Shown: positions 22,851 through 34,438, counted from the first letter of the stretch. The stretch: DNA of 64,000 bases from Branchipolynoe longqiensis (GCA_030323885.1 CM059197.1:33621884-33685883), one strand, 5' to 3'. Numbers and translations are program-made. The notes: generated by a model not told the origin, from the sequence alone.

Positions 22851-22928
22851 GTATATTGGAGCAAGAGACTGAAAACAGTTTCCGCACAGCTTGTATCTCT
22901 CAGGGAGCACAAGAAGGCCCTCCCAGGG
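22851..22928 (+). CDS. ANOS1: anosmin-1 exon B, FN3-2 strands C to C'
   Basis: The acceptor is TATACTTCCAG and the donor is GGG|GTAAGT. The exon is 78 bases, phase 0 at both ends, 26 codons. It opens VYWSKRLKTVSAQLV, continuing SRYK from exon A to give the strand-C motif YKVYW. It contains many Lys and Arg residues. In anosmin the corresponding stretch of FN3-2 is also basic and has been linked to heparan sulphate binding. The exon is too short and lacks an ATG, so it is easily missed by ORF finding. The splice frame with exons A and C is exact. Confidence 0.88.
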
Positions 22929-24079
22929 GTAAGTTTTCAATTATTTGTTCTTTTCTTTTCTTTCAAAGGTGCATGAACCACGGTCATATTCTGTGGTAAA
23001 TTGATGTGTAAGAACATCAGGGAAACATTGTAAGTCCTCATTGGATGACTGAAAATGTTTAAACACTTTGAATGACCCTTAACTGGAATATATTTGGCAC
23101 AAGGCTGTCAAGTTACTATGGTTAGCTTGAATATGTACCTGTTCACTTGGCAATGATTTTAATTATAGCATTTCCATATCTTTAGCCCAGTGTCCTTTCA
23201 AATGTCATAATCTTGGATATGCTTGTACCATCTACATGCATTTCCTTTTTTCCTCAATTAAGTATGTATGAATCGTTATTATACTAGTCATGTTTTTTGT
23301 TGTAATTTAGCCAAAATCTGAAATTCAAAATAGCGCCAATATCATGGATGAACTAAATCGAAGGAAGCATTTTTTTAATTGGAAGAAATGGTGTGCAGTT
23401 AAGGTTTATTATCAGCTACTGTGGCAGCCACATCTTTTCAGACACTGTTAAAATTCATAGTCACACATACATAAAGGTCCATACTTTCTTGTTTCTGGTT
23501 GTTTTCTTAGGGGTCATCCAACATTTGCAATATTTCACAGTCGTACAAAGAGTATTACTTTTCCAGGCCCCCTCCTTCTCAATCTCACAGAGAAGTACAC
23601 ATCCACATTGCATCACAGAATATGACAGTGGTTTATGCTATATCAAAATATTATTAAACCATCAAAGTAATACATGAGTAACCTCGATCCAATGGACTAA
23701 TAGGGGGGAGCAGTTGTCCATTAAAGCCGTTTGTCCATTGCAGTGACAACATTTTCTGGGGGGTACAAAGTATTGCTGGTGGAAGGCTGGGGTTCAGAAG
23801 ACTGGGGTTCAGGAGGCTGGGGTTCAGAATGCTGGGGTTCAGGATCCTTGCGTTTAAAAAATGTGTCAAGTTTCAACTGCTTACCTCGCTGATACTGTTC
23901 CCTAATATCTAGTTCTCTTAAGTGTGCAAATGTTCAGATATTCACTCTAGCGGATTGTGTCCGTTGGATCCAGAATCTGTTGCATCGGTGTCCGTTGGAT
24001 CGAGGTTCATCTGTACATGAATAACACTCACACTATCCCCAACTGTATGCTTTGTGTGTCCGTGAACATGTTGACCACT
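22929..24079. other. Intron sequence with a short minisatellite
   Basis: Mainly unique. At 23786-23846 there are four copies of a 15-16-base unit CTGGGGTTCAGAA. No exon was recognised. Confidence 0.6.
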
Positions 24080-24396
24080 TTTTTTTCTCTTGAAGATTTA
24101 TACTGCCTATCATGGATAAGTCTGAATAGTCTTGTTTTCGTTCACCATTAAACAGTTGGTCGATAGAAAGCCCGAGCCTACACTTTTACCGACCTATGGG
24201 ATTTTTAACCTCCCACACCACATGGACATGGTATGAGAGCAACTGGCCTTTGATGACGCTGTAAGTTATACACAGCGATGGAAATCCAAATTGGCAGAAG
24301 TGACGGCATGGGAAATCGAACCACCAACATTCAGATTAGGAGTCTGACCTAGAAAAAAGTCACACACTCTAACCACTCTGCCATAGAGAATGCTTT
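24080..24396 (-). mobile_element. SINE family 2 copy
   Basis: Minus-strand copy, closely similar to 9052-9362, with head near 24300-24396 (AATCGAACCACCAACATTCA). It is followed at about 24420-24470 by a SINE family 1 tail (CCTGATATGACCTTAGATGT). Confidence 0.8.
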
Positions 24397-24595
24397 AGAT
24401 GTCGTCCCCTTCCAACCACCGTCCTGATATGACCTTAGATGTTGTCAGGACGTAAAGCTCCAACAACCAAACAACCAAACCCTCCAACCATTGCTGATGC
24501 ATTTGTAAATGCCCCCTCTTTAACAGAAGTGGTGTGATTGATGACGATAGGTGATATTTTCTCTTTTAATGCTTGTTTTATGTTCAATCTTGCAG

Positions 24596-24652
24596 GATCA
24601 GTTATCGTACGAGCTGCAGAACTTAGATCCAGATACAACTTACTTTGTACAG
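24596..24652 (+). CDS. ANOS1: anosmin-1 exon C, FN3-2 strands E to F
   Basis: The acceptor is CAATCTTGCAG and the donor is CAG|GTAAGT. The exon is 57 bases, 19 codons, phase 0 at both ends. It encodes DQLSYELQNLDPDTTYFVQ. This carries the FN3 signature leucine of the E-F loop and the tyrosine-corner tyrosine (L-x-P-x-T-x-Y). The human counterpart, from memory, is LEKLQPDCDYVVEL. This is the smallest exon in the window. Confidence 0.9.
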
Positions 24653-25124
24653 GTAAGTAAGGGTAGTAATATGCATACGCCCATTTACATGTTTGTGGAG
24701 AGACAGAGAGAAACGTCACAGCTATGATCTTCTTTGGTCCAAAGCAAACTAATACAAGACTAGTAATGAGTTTGATAATTAGATCAGTGGCAAGTAATTA
24801 GCATTGCAATGTGCGCTAGTAATGGTCTCTGACATGGCTGAATGTCAAAATGCAAAAAGAAACAAAAAGTTAATTCACTCCAGGTTCAACATCTGATACA
24901 GGCATTGGCGTGGGTCATTTTTAATAAACACATATAATTACATCAATATTCAATTGAAAACTCATTACGAAGTCTCAAGCCATCGTAATAACGGGGAATG
25001 GAAAACTGGGTTATCCTATTAATAAATATGTGTCTGCACAGGTATTGCCTCCATCCCTTCTAGTTAGTCATATCCTCGACTGAACCTGTTTGTTGTTTTG
25101 AATGCAGAATACAGAGACAATGCA

Positions 25125-25348
25125 ACATATTTTTTTGTTGGTACATTAGTTGTTTAAGCAGGGGAAATTTCAGTCGCAGACAACTGGTCTTCCTCATTCC
25201 ACTGCTCCTTGCCCTATCCTAGTAATGCCGAGCGTCTGGCGACAAGTATCAATTTTTAAGTCATTGGTTTGACTCGACCAGGATTCGATCCCACGATCTA
25301 CCAACACAGGAGACGGACACTCTAACTCATTCAGCCATCCCGTCTGGT
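25125..25348 (-). mobile_element. SINE family 1 head with a different tail module
   Basis: The tRNA-like head and body (CTCGACCAGGATTCGATCCC at 25275-25294) are joined not to the usual tail but to TTGGTACATTAGTTGTTTAA. The same tail module occurs near 3557, 36650 and 52110. This suggests SINE subfamilies with swapped 3' ends. Confidence 0.65.
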
Positions 25349-25679
25349 TAGCAATTCAAAATTAAAGTTACTTCAAACTAAAGGAAGGTGGATCACAACC
25401 ATCAACTAATATACTTATCTCAGAAAATGACAGAAACACAAAACCATCTAAATATGCAACTTTAATATATTTATATAAGAGAACCTTAAAGAAACCCAAA
25501 GCCATTGGACTATATAATCCTGAAGTGTGCGACTACCCCGCAGTTAATAAATGTAGATAACCCATACAGAGGCAGCACTAAATCGAGATAATCAGCACAC
25601 GATCCATCGACCCATTTATATTTGCATAATTTATTATGCTACACATAATGCATTATATGCAATATTATTATTATGCTAA

Positions 25680-26026
25680 AGCTGCATAGTCCGATGAAAA
25701 CATAAAATTTTCAAAACGAAATGAATTATCTAGATTTGATTCTACATATCTAACTTAGATGCTGGTGCACTTATTAAGCATTTGTCGTCACATATAAAGC
25801 GATACTGGGTCAATTAATAGAACCTGTTACTGCAGAAGCCTATGGTGTTAGATTTTTGGCAAGCTTGCCAGAATTAATTTCGCATGTTTCCATTTGAAAT
25901 ATCCCAAATGTTAGCGATTTAAAATAAAAGTTACTTCAAACTAAACTAAGGTAGATTATAAGGAACAACCTAATATGTTTAATTCAGAAAATGACAGAAA
26001 CTGAAAACCCATCAGACTATGCAACT
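25680..26026. mobile_element. TTAA-flanked MITE, copy M3
   Basis: Same family as M1, 347 bases, right flank TTAA at 26027-26030 and left flank mutated to CTAA. A separate right-end fragment of the family is at about 25370-25465. Confidence 0.75.
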
Positions 26027-26249
26027 TTAAGCATTACACAATCCACTGACATGGAAGTGCTTTTGACACAAAGCTTTTTATATCTAAGGCCGACAATGAC
26101 GTGGAGTTATCGCTCACATCGGTCAATCTATGCATAAAAGTACTCTGCCGGCAATTGACACAGCACTCACGTGACCCATGCATTACACTGCTGCACCTCC
26201 CCTCATGCCACTGTCACGTCATCTTCCCACTGCAACCTTCTTTTTGGGG

Positions 26250-26563
26250 ACCGGGCGCGGTGGCCGAATTGGAAAGAGCGTTGGATTTCCGTGTGGAATG
26301 TTTGGGAGTTCAAACTTCGGCCGAGTCAAACCAATGACTTACAAAATGTATACTTGTCGCTACCTAACCAGACGTTTGGCATTATTAGGATAGCGCAAGG
26401 ACTGGTTGGCTTTGTGTTAGGATAATGTGATTGAGTGGGATATCAGGTCATGGTGCTGGTAGTGTGGTCTCCCAGTGGGCCAGCACTATAAAGTCACTAT
26501 GAGTGCTCACTGTCGCAAGTTGGTACCCATCCTGATATGACGTTAGATGTTGCCAGGACGTAA
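26250..26563 (+). mobile_element. SINE family 1, full-length + copy
   Basis: The tRNA-like head is ACCGGGCGCGGTGGCCGAAT with B box GGGAGTTCAAACTTC. The body and tail follow through CCTGATATGACGTTAGATGT to TGCCAGGACGTAA. A frame through it looks like tRNA-head coding noise only. Confidence 0.85.
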
Positions 26564-26564
26564 C

Positions 26565-27435
26565 CATTTCCCTCCCCCTCCAACTCTTCTCCCCCATTCC
26601 AATCTACCAACCCACTCCAATTCTGCTACCCACCCTCCCGATACCCTGCCTCCAATATATGCCTCCCTCCAACGTCACACCCCTCCCTCCACCCTATCCA
26701 CTCCTTCCTCCACAAACCCCTCCCTCCAGTCTACCCCTCCCTCCAACCCGACACTCAACCTCCAACCCGACACCCACTCTCCAACCCGACACCCACCCTC
26801 CAACCTGACATCCACCCTCCTACCCAATGCCTGCCCTCGAACCTGACAACAACCCTCCAATCCTGATACCCACCCTCCAACCCGACACCCTCCTTCAAAC
26901 CTGACACCCACCCTCCAACTCAACACCCTTCCTCCAACCTGACACCCACCCTCCAACCCAACACCCTTCCCTCCAACCTGACACCCACCCTCCAACCCAA
27001 CACCCTCCCTCCAAGCGGACACCCGCTCTCCAACCCGACACCCACCCTCCAACCCGACACCGGCCCTCCAACCCTACACCCAACCTCCAACCCGACACCC
27101 ACCCTCCAACCCGACACCCACCCTCCAACCTGACACCCACCCTCCAACCCGACATCCGCCCTCCAACCCGACACCCACCCAACACCCGCCCTCCAACCCG
27201 ACACTCAACCTCCAACCCAACACCCAACCTCCAACCTGACCCGCGCCCTCCAATCCGACACCCCCCTCCAACCCGACATGCGCCCTCCAACCCGACACCC
27301 ACCCTCTAACCTGACACCCGACACCTGACACCCAACACCTGCCCTCCAACCCGACTCCAACCCCACACTCAACCACCAACCCGACACCCACCCTCCAACC
27401 CGACACCCACCCTCCAACCCGAGACCCTCACCGGC
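26565..27435. repeat. CTCCAACCCGACACCCAC minisatellite
   Basis: An 18-19-base unit CCCTCCAACCCGACACCCA is repeated about 35-40 times with variants. Translations (Gly/Val/Trp-rich on the minus strand) are artefacts. Confidence 0.92.
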
Positions 27436-27544
27436 TGTACCCGACTCCGCCAATCTAAGCTACCCAATTCATACCCCAGTCCCCATACCTACCATGCCCA
27501 ACACCCCACATCCCACATCTCACATCCCCACATCCCAAAAACCT

Positions 27545-28530
27545 CCCACCTCACACTTTCCGTCTCCCGGCCTCCCGCTCCCAGCCTCCGACTTTCCGTC
27601 TCCCGGCCTCCCGCTCCCGGCCTCCGACTTTCCGTATCCCGGCCTCCCGCTCCGGGCCTCCGACTTTCCGTATCCCGGCCTCCCACTTTCCGTATCCCGG
27701 CCTCCCGCTCCAGGCCTCACACTTTCCGTATCCCGGCCTCCCGCTCCGGGCCTCCGACTTTCCGTATCCCGGCCTCCCGCTCCCGGCCTCACACTTTCCG
27801 TCTCCCGGCCTCCCGCTCCCGGCCTCCCGCTCCGGGCCTCCCACTTTCCGTGTCCCCCCACTTTCCGTCTCCCGGCCTCCCGCCTTCCGTCTCCCGGCCT
27901 CCCACATCCCGGCCGCCCAACTCCCGACCTCCCGCCCCCGACCTCCCAATTTCCGTCTCCCGGCTTTCCGCTCCCGGCCTCCTTGGCCTCGCCGTCCGGC
28001 CGCCCTGCCTCCCGCCTCCCGGCCTCCCGGCCTCCCACCTATCCGGCTCCACTCTCTGCCTCCAGCCTCCAGCTTCCAGCCTCCCGTCCTCCGCCTCCAG
28101 CATCCTGCCTCCCGCCTCCCACCTATCCGCCTCCACTCTCTGCCTCCAGCCTCCAGCCCCCAGCATCCCATCCTCCGCCTCCTGCCTCCAGCATCCCGCA
28201 TCCCGCCTCCCACCTATCCGCCTCCAGCCTTCCGTCCTCCGCCTCCTGCCTCCAGCATCCCGCCTTCCGTCTCCCGCCTCCCACCTATCCGCCTCCACTC
28301 TCTGCCTCCAGCCTCCAGCCTCCCGTCCTCCGCCTCCTGCCTCCAGCATCCCGCCCCTCGCCTTCCGTCTCCCGCCTCCCACCTATCCGCCTCCACTCTC
28401 TGCCTCCAGCCTCCAGCCTCCAGTCTCCCGTCCCCCGCCTCTCGCCTCCTGCCTCCAGCATTCCGCCTCCCGCCGCCCGCCTCCCGCCACCCGCCTCCCG
28501 CCGTCCGCCTCCCGCCACCCGCCATTACAC
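27545..28530. repeat. CTCCCGGCCTCC compound minisatellite
   Basis: Two blocks. 27545-28030 uses units such as CCCGGCCTCCGACTTTCCGT. 28030-28530 uses a longer unit (CACCTATCCGCCTCCACTCT, then CTGCCTCCAGCCTCCAGC) of about 110 bases, present four to five times. Frames of 200-375 residues are spurious. It is very GC-rich against the AT-rich surroundings. Confidence 0.92.
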
Positions 28531-28947
28531 CCTGACTGGACTAATTAATTTACCATTCGCTTGCTTGGCAAACATTTTAACATCATCAAGAAGGGGCAGC
28601 GCGGGTAATTCCTATAGATGAGATGCATTTGTCGACATAATGTGATAATGGGAAACTAACGTTATCAGTGCAAGGGGTGAGACGTACCCGTCCAATGAAA
28701 ATTAATCCCCTCATGCCTCCTGGGAAAACACTGAGCTGGTGTAGCTATTCTAATCTTACAACGAAGTGTACTGAATATTCATGAGAAGGTAACGATGAGT
28801 TACTAAATGCCGTGTGGCAGTGAATACGTGCCACAGTCTTAATGCTACATAAGTCATTGGTTTTAAGAGGAAAATCACATATTTTGTTAAAGCTGCATAG
28901 TCGACTGAAAGCATCAACTTTTCAAAACCGAAACACTGACTAAGACT

Positions 28948-29283
28948 AGGACATCAGGTCATGGTGCCGGCGGCCTGATTTCCCAGTGGGGCAGCACTAT
29001 AAAGTCACCATGAGTGTGCACTGTCACAAGTCGGTGCACATCCTGGTATGGACTAGGGTCTTACTTGGGGGTAAAACTACACCAACCACCCAGCCTCTCA
29101 GAGGAATGTAGTTGGACTCTTAGGCTGCCTTTTTCCTTCCTCCCCCCCCCCCCCCCCCCAATATTTCTGACCACTACCCATCGGAAGCCAACTCCCGACT
29201 ACATGGGACCGCTTTCAGCGGTGCCCATACAGTGCTGCAGATTTGCAGCCTTCAGCACACCAATGCGACTTAAAACTCCACAA
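28948..29283 (+). mobile_element. SINE family 1 tail plus unassigned sequence, with 17-bp target duplication
   Basis: The insert begins with the SINE body (CATCAGGTCATGGTGCCGGC and CAGTGGGGCAGCACTATAAA) and tail near 29080. Another 190 bases follow, including a C run at 29143-29159. The 17-base direct repeats at both ends (28931-28947 and 29284-29300) are typical of LINE-mediated insertion. The second half may be a transduced or fused sequence. Confidence 0.65.
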
Positions 29284-29321
29284 AAACACTGACTAAGACT
29301 TGATCCTACATATCCAACTAA

Positions 29322-30000
29322 TGGCCCTGTCACACTACGACGTAACGACGTCGAGGAGGGAGAACGTGAAGAATGTTGAACTTCTCGGCGTAGTATGCAA
29401 ATTTGGGCAGAAGTTGAACGTGGATGCAGCGTAGTGAACGAGAGCGTAACGTCGGTAAAGCGTAGTGATGCCGTCATTTAACGAGAGAGGTCAACGTAAT
29501 GACGCTCACGGAACGTTATGAACGTTATTCCATTGCCAGAAGAACGTTACGTGACGTTAGCTATGTCATGAGACGTTGAACGTACGTTGAATGCACGTTC
29601 TCCTGACGTTCTCCTGACGTTCTCCTGACGTTCTCCTGACGTTCCCATTACGCCCCGTGGGCATTTGCACTCGGTTTAATGGGGGTCAACGTAGTGGAAC
29701 ATAGTTGAACGTAGTGAGGAGCGTTGGAATAACGTCCGTTTAACGTCATTGACGTTCGCTGAACGTGAACAGAACGTACGGTGAACGTAAACCCTTACAT
29801 TCGTCCTACGTCGAAACTTTTGAACATGTCCAAAACCTCGACGTTAATCGACGTTACACGACGTAATGTGACGTAGCTCGACGTCACTCTAACGTCATAA
29901 TGACGTCATCATAACGTAATCCAACGTCCATCAACATAATGACGAAATATCACCACGTTAGACTCACGTTCGCTCATTACGTTCTAGTGTGACAGGGGTA
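29322..30000. mobile_element. Harbinger-like MITE P3 (same family as P2, reversed)
   Basis: Ends are TGGCCCTGTCACACTACGAC and GTTCTAGTGTGACAGGGGTA. The flanks are TAA on the left and TTA on the right. The interior carries CTCCTGACGTTCTCCTGACG repeats at about 29596-29645 and the core TTTTGAACATGTCCAAAA-like sequence at 29818-29835. Confidence 0.75.
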
Positions 30001-30188
30001 TTAGGTACTGGTGCATGTATTAAGCATGTGTTTCTGCCTAGAAGAGCACCTTAAGTCTGTTCAATGGCACTTGTGTCTGCTGAAGCCTATGGTAATGGGT
30101 ATTAGAATCTTGACGTGCTTTACAAAATATATTTGTCATATTATGACTTCAAATATTTCCAAAGTTAGCCATTTAAAATAAAAGTTAC

Positions 30189-30316
30189 CACTCCCCTATA
30201 TCAATCGCTTTATTTGGGTCCCTACAATACCATTGTAACCATATTCTACCTCCCTAAACCGACCACCTGCTTAAATAGACCACTTAAAGGTCGGTTGATT
30301 TAGAGAGGTTTTACTG
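30189..30316. mobile_element. Fragment of CAGTAAAACCTCTCTAA MITE
   Basis: The right part of the pogo/Tigger-like family, ending GTTGATTTAGAGAGGTTTTA then CTG, followed by TA. The left end is missing. Full copies are at 42774-42951, 55611-56235 and 56885-57078. Confidence 0.7.
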
Positions 30317-30344
30317 TAGGCCTATCTGTTATTCATATATTAAT

Positions 30345-30725
30345 GAAGACAGTGACAGTTCAATGAAGCAGTCAAAGTCTTTCCCTGGCACCTTCACAAA
30401 GGTAGTAACAGGAACACCCCAGCAGTGTCTTGATTATCCAGTGTCCCCTTTCACCTGTGGCACCGTTATTTCCGGTAGATCCGCTACCACTTCCGGCCGG
30501 TCGACAGACTGTCGCAAAAGAGGAAAATGGCTGCCAAAGCAAAGGTCAAGCTCGTAATGCGTGTCTACTGATTACTAATGGGAAAGCCGTTGCCTGGCTT
30601 CAAAGCCCTTCGAGCCACGTGTTGTGCTGTGTGCGCGTGGTGGTGGTTTTTTATTAGTGAGTGTCTGTAGGGGCACTATAAAGGGAGTGTATGGGATGTG
30701 TTGCACACAGCGCCATCTACATTGA
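30345..30725. other. Unique intronic sequence with promoter-like motifs
   Basis: It contains two CCGGAAGT/CCGGAA-like ETS words in inverted form (ACTTCCGGCC near 30490), an E-box CCACGTG near 30615, AAAATGGCTGCC (YY1-like) near 30523, and AGCGCCATCTA near 30708. No convincing coding frame. It could be an intronic regulatory element, but the evidence is only motif matching. Confidence 0.3.
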
Positions 30726-30728
30726 TAA

Positions 30729-31078
30729 AGTGGATGTCACACATCACTGGATTGAGCAACGGAGAGAATTATCTAGTCCGGTGGTGTTCGGGCGTGATAA
30801 GTAGCAAAATGTATTAAAATGTGTCAAAATGTTGCGGGTCAAAGGCTGCTGGACGAACGGACATGAAACGGACATGAAACGGACACTAACCGGACATGAA
30901 CGGATAGCCAATGGACAAAACAAACTCAAACCAGACAAGAACCATAGACATCAATCTGGCGGCATCCATTCCAAGTTTTGTGCATGTTCAAAACTTGTAC
31001 GGACACAAACCGGACTATCAGCAGACTTTGTTTGGTTTATTTCCGTTTCCTCCAATCCGGTGATGTGTGACAGCCGCT
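30729..31078. mobile_element. Harbinger-like MITE P6 (CGGACATGAAA interior)
   Basis: Ends are AGTGGATGTCACACATCACT and GTGATGTGTGACAGCCGCT, with TAA on both sides (30726-30728 and 31079-31081). The interior has CGGACATGAAA repeats at about 30855-30905 and the core AAGTTTTGTGCATGTTCAAA near 30973-30992. It is closest to P1. Confidence 0.78.
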
Positions 31079-31084
31079 TAAACT

Positions 31085-31490
31085 AAACTGTATCATTAAA
31101 CCAATGACTTTGCAACATTGATACTTGTCGCGACCTACCCCAACGCTCGGCATTATTAATAGGATACAACAAGGACTAGTTTGCTCAGTATCCGGATAAT
31201 GTGACTGAGTGTGATATTGGGTCATGGTACTGGCAGTACAGTCTACCGGTGGGGACAGCACCGCAATGTTGCCATGAATACGTACCGTTGCAAGCCTGTA
31301 TCTGGCGTGATAGGACCTTAGATGTTATTATGACATGAAACCCCAATACATTGTTAAGGACGGGTGCCGATTTGCTACAGAGCGCACTCATGGTGATTTT
31401 ATAGTGCTGCCACACTGGGGTGCCAGGCAACGTAGCGACAAGTATCAATTGTGTAGGTCACTGCTTTGACTCGGCCGGGATTCGAACTCT
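31085..31490. mobile_element. Two SINE family 1 copies in opposite orientations
   Basis: A diverged + copy runs from about 31085 to 31345 (CCAATGACTTTGCAACATTG through GACCTTAGATGTTATTATGA). A truncated minus copy follows at about 31350-31490, ending with CTCGGCCGGGATTCGAACTC. Confidence 0.65.
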
Positions 31491-31617
31491 TTATCGTCAG
31501 CAGGGGAAGTATGTTGGCCAATATCGTACGTCAATGCCGGCGGGATTGTTGGCTTCATGCGAGCGTTCTTCTCCTCGTTTGCGTTGTCTCCAAAGATACT
31601 TAAATTTGCTCAGTCCC

Positions 31618-31912
31618 CTGGTTTTGAGTTTCTGCCATTTTCTAAGATAAATTCTGTAGACGTATTACTATGATCGACGCTACTTTAGTTTTAGGTAACT
31701 TTGAATATGGCTAATATTGGAGGTTTTTAATGTGAAAGCATGCCAAACGGAATTTTGGCAAGCACGTGTAAATGCTGACACCATAACAGGTTGTATGAAA
31801 TTTACTCTTTATCCACTTCTATCCAGCATCAAATGCTTCCTAAGCGCACAAGTGTCTAATTTAGGTATGCAGAATCAATTTTAGGTAATTTGAAAATGTG
31901 ACGATGCAGCTT
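31618..31912. mobile_element. Diverged TTAA-MITE fragment
   Basis: Reversed relative to M1 (GGTTTTGAGTTTCTGCCATT at 31619, then AATGTGACGATGCAGCTTCA near 31895). Ends have decayed. The surrounding 31920-32540 is unique. Confidence 0.55.
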
Positions 31913-32544
31913 CAACCACCAACCCAATGGGCTCCCCTGCCTCCACCCTTAACCATCATGAACAAACCATCATCAACACACTGAACATCCTACACAACTA
32001 TCAACCTGTTTAAACACATCAAACATTATATAAGGCAGACAAAATGTTTTGTCAACTATAAACTTACCTTGTTTTATAAGAGAGAAAAAAGTAACCCTCA
32101 ACAATTGTTTGAGTTGCCCCGAGTATACACTTTCTACTCGGTGCTGCTCCCCATTTTTGCATGAACTACAGTGACTGGTGCTGAACATTATACAGCAGGA
32201 GCCACTCCCTCAATTCTACAGGATCAGTGCTGTAACTAATACAGCACTGATCAAACTTAGATTATTTAGACTGTCAATTCCAATAGTAAGATGGCCGGAA
32301 CACCAGTGCTATGTCGCTGACAAATGTCATATTCAGATGAATAAATACTTTACCAAACAAGAAAAGAAAAAAAAGTCCGCTTCAAAAGGTCACCCGCTGA
32401 GTCTGCAGGGCGTTGCAACGTTAGTACGCGCCCCTTCACATAGGGCGCGCCACCGGTGGCTGCACTAGTTCCTGTCACCGCCATTGGACGCTGAAGTGGC
32501 GCTGGGTGGGCTACTGCGGTTCGCCATCAACTTTTGAACCGACA

Positions 32545-32640
32545 CACACGCGTGCACGCGTGAACACATGTGCATGTACACGCACACGCACACGCACACG
32601 CACACGCACACACGCACACGCATACACGCACATAAACGCA
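32545..32640. repeat. CACACG/CGTGCA microsatellite
   Basis: Alternating purine-pyrimidine sequence (CACACGCACACGCACACG), a type able to adopt Z-DNA. Confidence 0.9.
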
Positions 32641-32872
32641 CTCATCTGATTTAAACTAATAGGACCAATAACTCAACCTCAGTTCCGAGGCGAGTCGTTA
32701 ACCATTCTGTTTGAGATTTGATTAACATTACATGTCCACGCGACTGGATGGGATAGACTAGTGGGTTAGGGCACCTGCTTACCAATGCTGGAGGTTGTAG
32801 TTTCAATACCCGGTCGAACCAAAACCAAACACTTACCAAATTGATACTTTTCACAAGAGTCAGTCTTGAAGT

Positions 32873-33150
32873 TGCATAGTTCGATGAAAACATCAAATTT
32901 TCAAAACCAAAACAATTATCAGGATTTGATTCTACACATCTGAATTAGACACTGGTGCACTTATTGAACATTTATCGCCACATAGAAGGGAATACTGAAG
33001 CAATTTAATAGAACCTATTTCTGCAGAAGTGTATGGTGTCAGAGTTTGGGCATGTGTGCCTAAATTAATTTGGCAAGTTTTCATTTCAAATAGAGTCTAT
33101 CCGAAAAGTTAGCCATTTAAAATAAAAGTGATTTCCAACTAAAGTCAGGG
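32873..33150. mobile_element. TTAA-MITE, copy truncated at the right
   Basis: Starts AGTTGCATAGTTCGATGAAA and follows the M1 family consensus for about 275 bases, ending about 150 bases before exon D. Confidence 0.7.
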
Positions 33151-33304
33151 AGATGCCATTTCCGACATATCCGACAGCTAAAAGTAAAACGCCGTTCAGA
33201 GTAGCGCGACGTTTGGAATTTCTCCGAGACACCTCTGAGGCGTACAGTTGATGTTGCTAGGATGTAAAACCCTCAATTAATGTGTTATTGTTGTGTTTTT
33301 GTAG

Positions 33305-33401
33305 GTTATCGCAATAAGTCAATACGGCGACATGCGGCTGAAGGGTGAGCGCACAAGTATCTACATCACGTCGTATGCACTGACACAGGGGAGCCGGAGC
33401 G
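33305..33401 (+). CDS. ANOS1: anosmin-1 exon D, end of FN3-2
   Basis: The acceptor is GTGTTTTTGTAG and the donor is AGCG|GTAAGT. The exon is 97 bases, entering in phase 0 and leaving in phase 1. It encodes VIAISQYGDMRLKGERTSIY and a further 12 residues ending QGSRS. It completes strands F and G of FN3-2; the pattern V-x-A-I-x-x-Y-G resembles the V-x-L-Q-A-I-T-Y-W-G of vertebrate anosmin. It follows an 8.65 kb intron, the longest fully contained one. A MITE with 64-bp inverted ends begins 27 bases after the donor site. Confidence 0.9.
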
Positions 33402-33428
33402 GTAAGTACCAGCACACACACACACACA

Positions 33429-33786
33429 GGGCCGGTGTCGCGGTTTAAATTCTCAGTGGGTTTAGATTCTACGGTCGGGGTTCTGCCCATGCGTCAAAAT
33501 CGAGCGGCATTTCAGCATATTCGATTCATCAACTTGGGTGACCCTAGCAACTTTTTGACGCACAAATGTGATGTCACCGCTCCTAGCCAACCCCAGCCAA
33601 GAAGTGGGTTAAACTGTTTGCACATGGCATGTGTTTTTTGTCAACTCCACTCGTGGTGTTCTATTTGAATTTTTAGGAACTCGGGTGACCCGATTCGCCC
33701 GGGTCATGTTAATCAAATACACGCATGCGCAGAACCCCAACTGTAGACTCTAAACCCACTGAGAATATAAACCGCGACACCGGCCC
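33429..33786. mobile_element. MITE with long (about 64-bp) GGGCCGGTGTCGCGG inverted ends
   Basis: Left end GGGCCGGTGTCGCGGTTTAA, then ATTCTCAGTGGGTTTAGATT and GGGGTTCTGCCCATGCG. The right end (about 33720-33786) is its inverted copy with a few mismatches. It begins 27 bases downstream of the exon D donor. No other copy was found in the window. Confidence 0.75.
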
Positions 33787-33899
33787 ACCGACTCACATTG
33801 TCCACTGTAAGTGTAAAGCAGTCAGTAGGCCTATTTAATTAACTATTTCCTGAAACGTTCCCTCACGCAGTGGTTTGAGTCAAGAACAAACCTTCTGTT

Positions 33900-34400
33900 G
33901 TAGTGTTTTATATATTTGTATATTTATATTTATGTATGGATTTATTCATATATATATATGTATGAATATATATTTTATATATGCATATTCATATTTTATA
34001 TATTCGTATATATTTTATGTAGTCATATATATTGTATATATTCATTATATATTTATATATATTCATATATTCGAATATATTCATATATATTCATATATAT
34101 TAATGCATTTTCATATATATATCCATATATAGTCATATATGGTCATATATATTCATATATATATATATATATATATTCGCATATATAAATATTTTCAGAT
34201 ATGTACAAATCTCTTCATATGTATATTTACATATGCTTATATATGTTTGTGTATTTATATATTTACATATATTTAATATATTTATATATATTTATATATA
34301 TATCTATATATACTTTTATATATTTACATATATATGTACATAATATATATGTTTATATTTTGATATATGTAGATATATATACACATATACTATATATTAT

Positions 34401-34438
<38 letters not shown>

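Larger units (their letters stand above)
28891..30188. mobile_element. TTAA-MITE M7, interrupted twice
   Basis: The MITE starts AGCTGCATAGTC after TTAA at 28887-28890. It is interrupted by a SINE-containing insert at 28948-29283 flanked by a 17-base duplication (AAACACTGACTAAGACT), and again by the Harbinger-like P3 at 29322-30000. It resumes at 30001 (TTAGGTACTGGTGCATGTAT) and stops at about 30188, where a fragment of a third family begins. Confidence 0.75.

Noticed and set aside
26675..28621. Long frames (up to 375 residues) in GC-rich sequence, resembling repeat proteins
   Set aside because: They are translations of minisatellites with 18-bp and roughly 110-bp units, open in several frames and on both strands.
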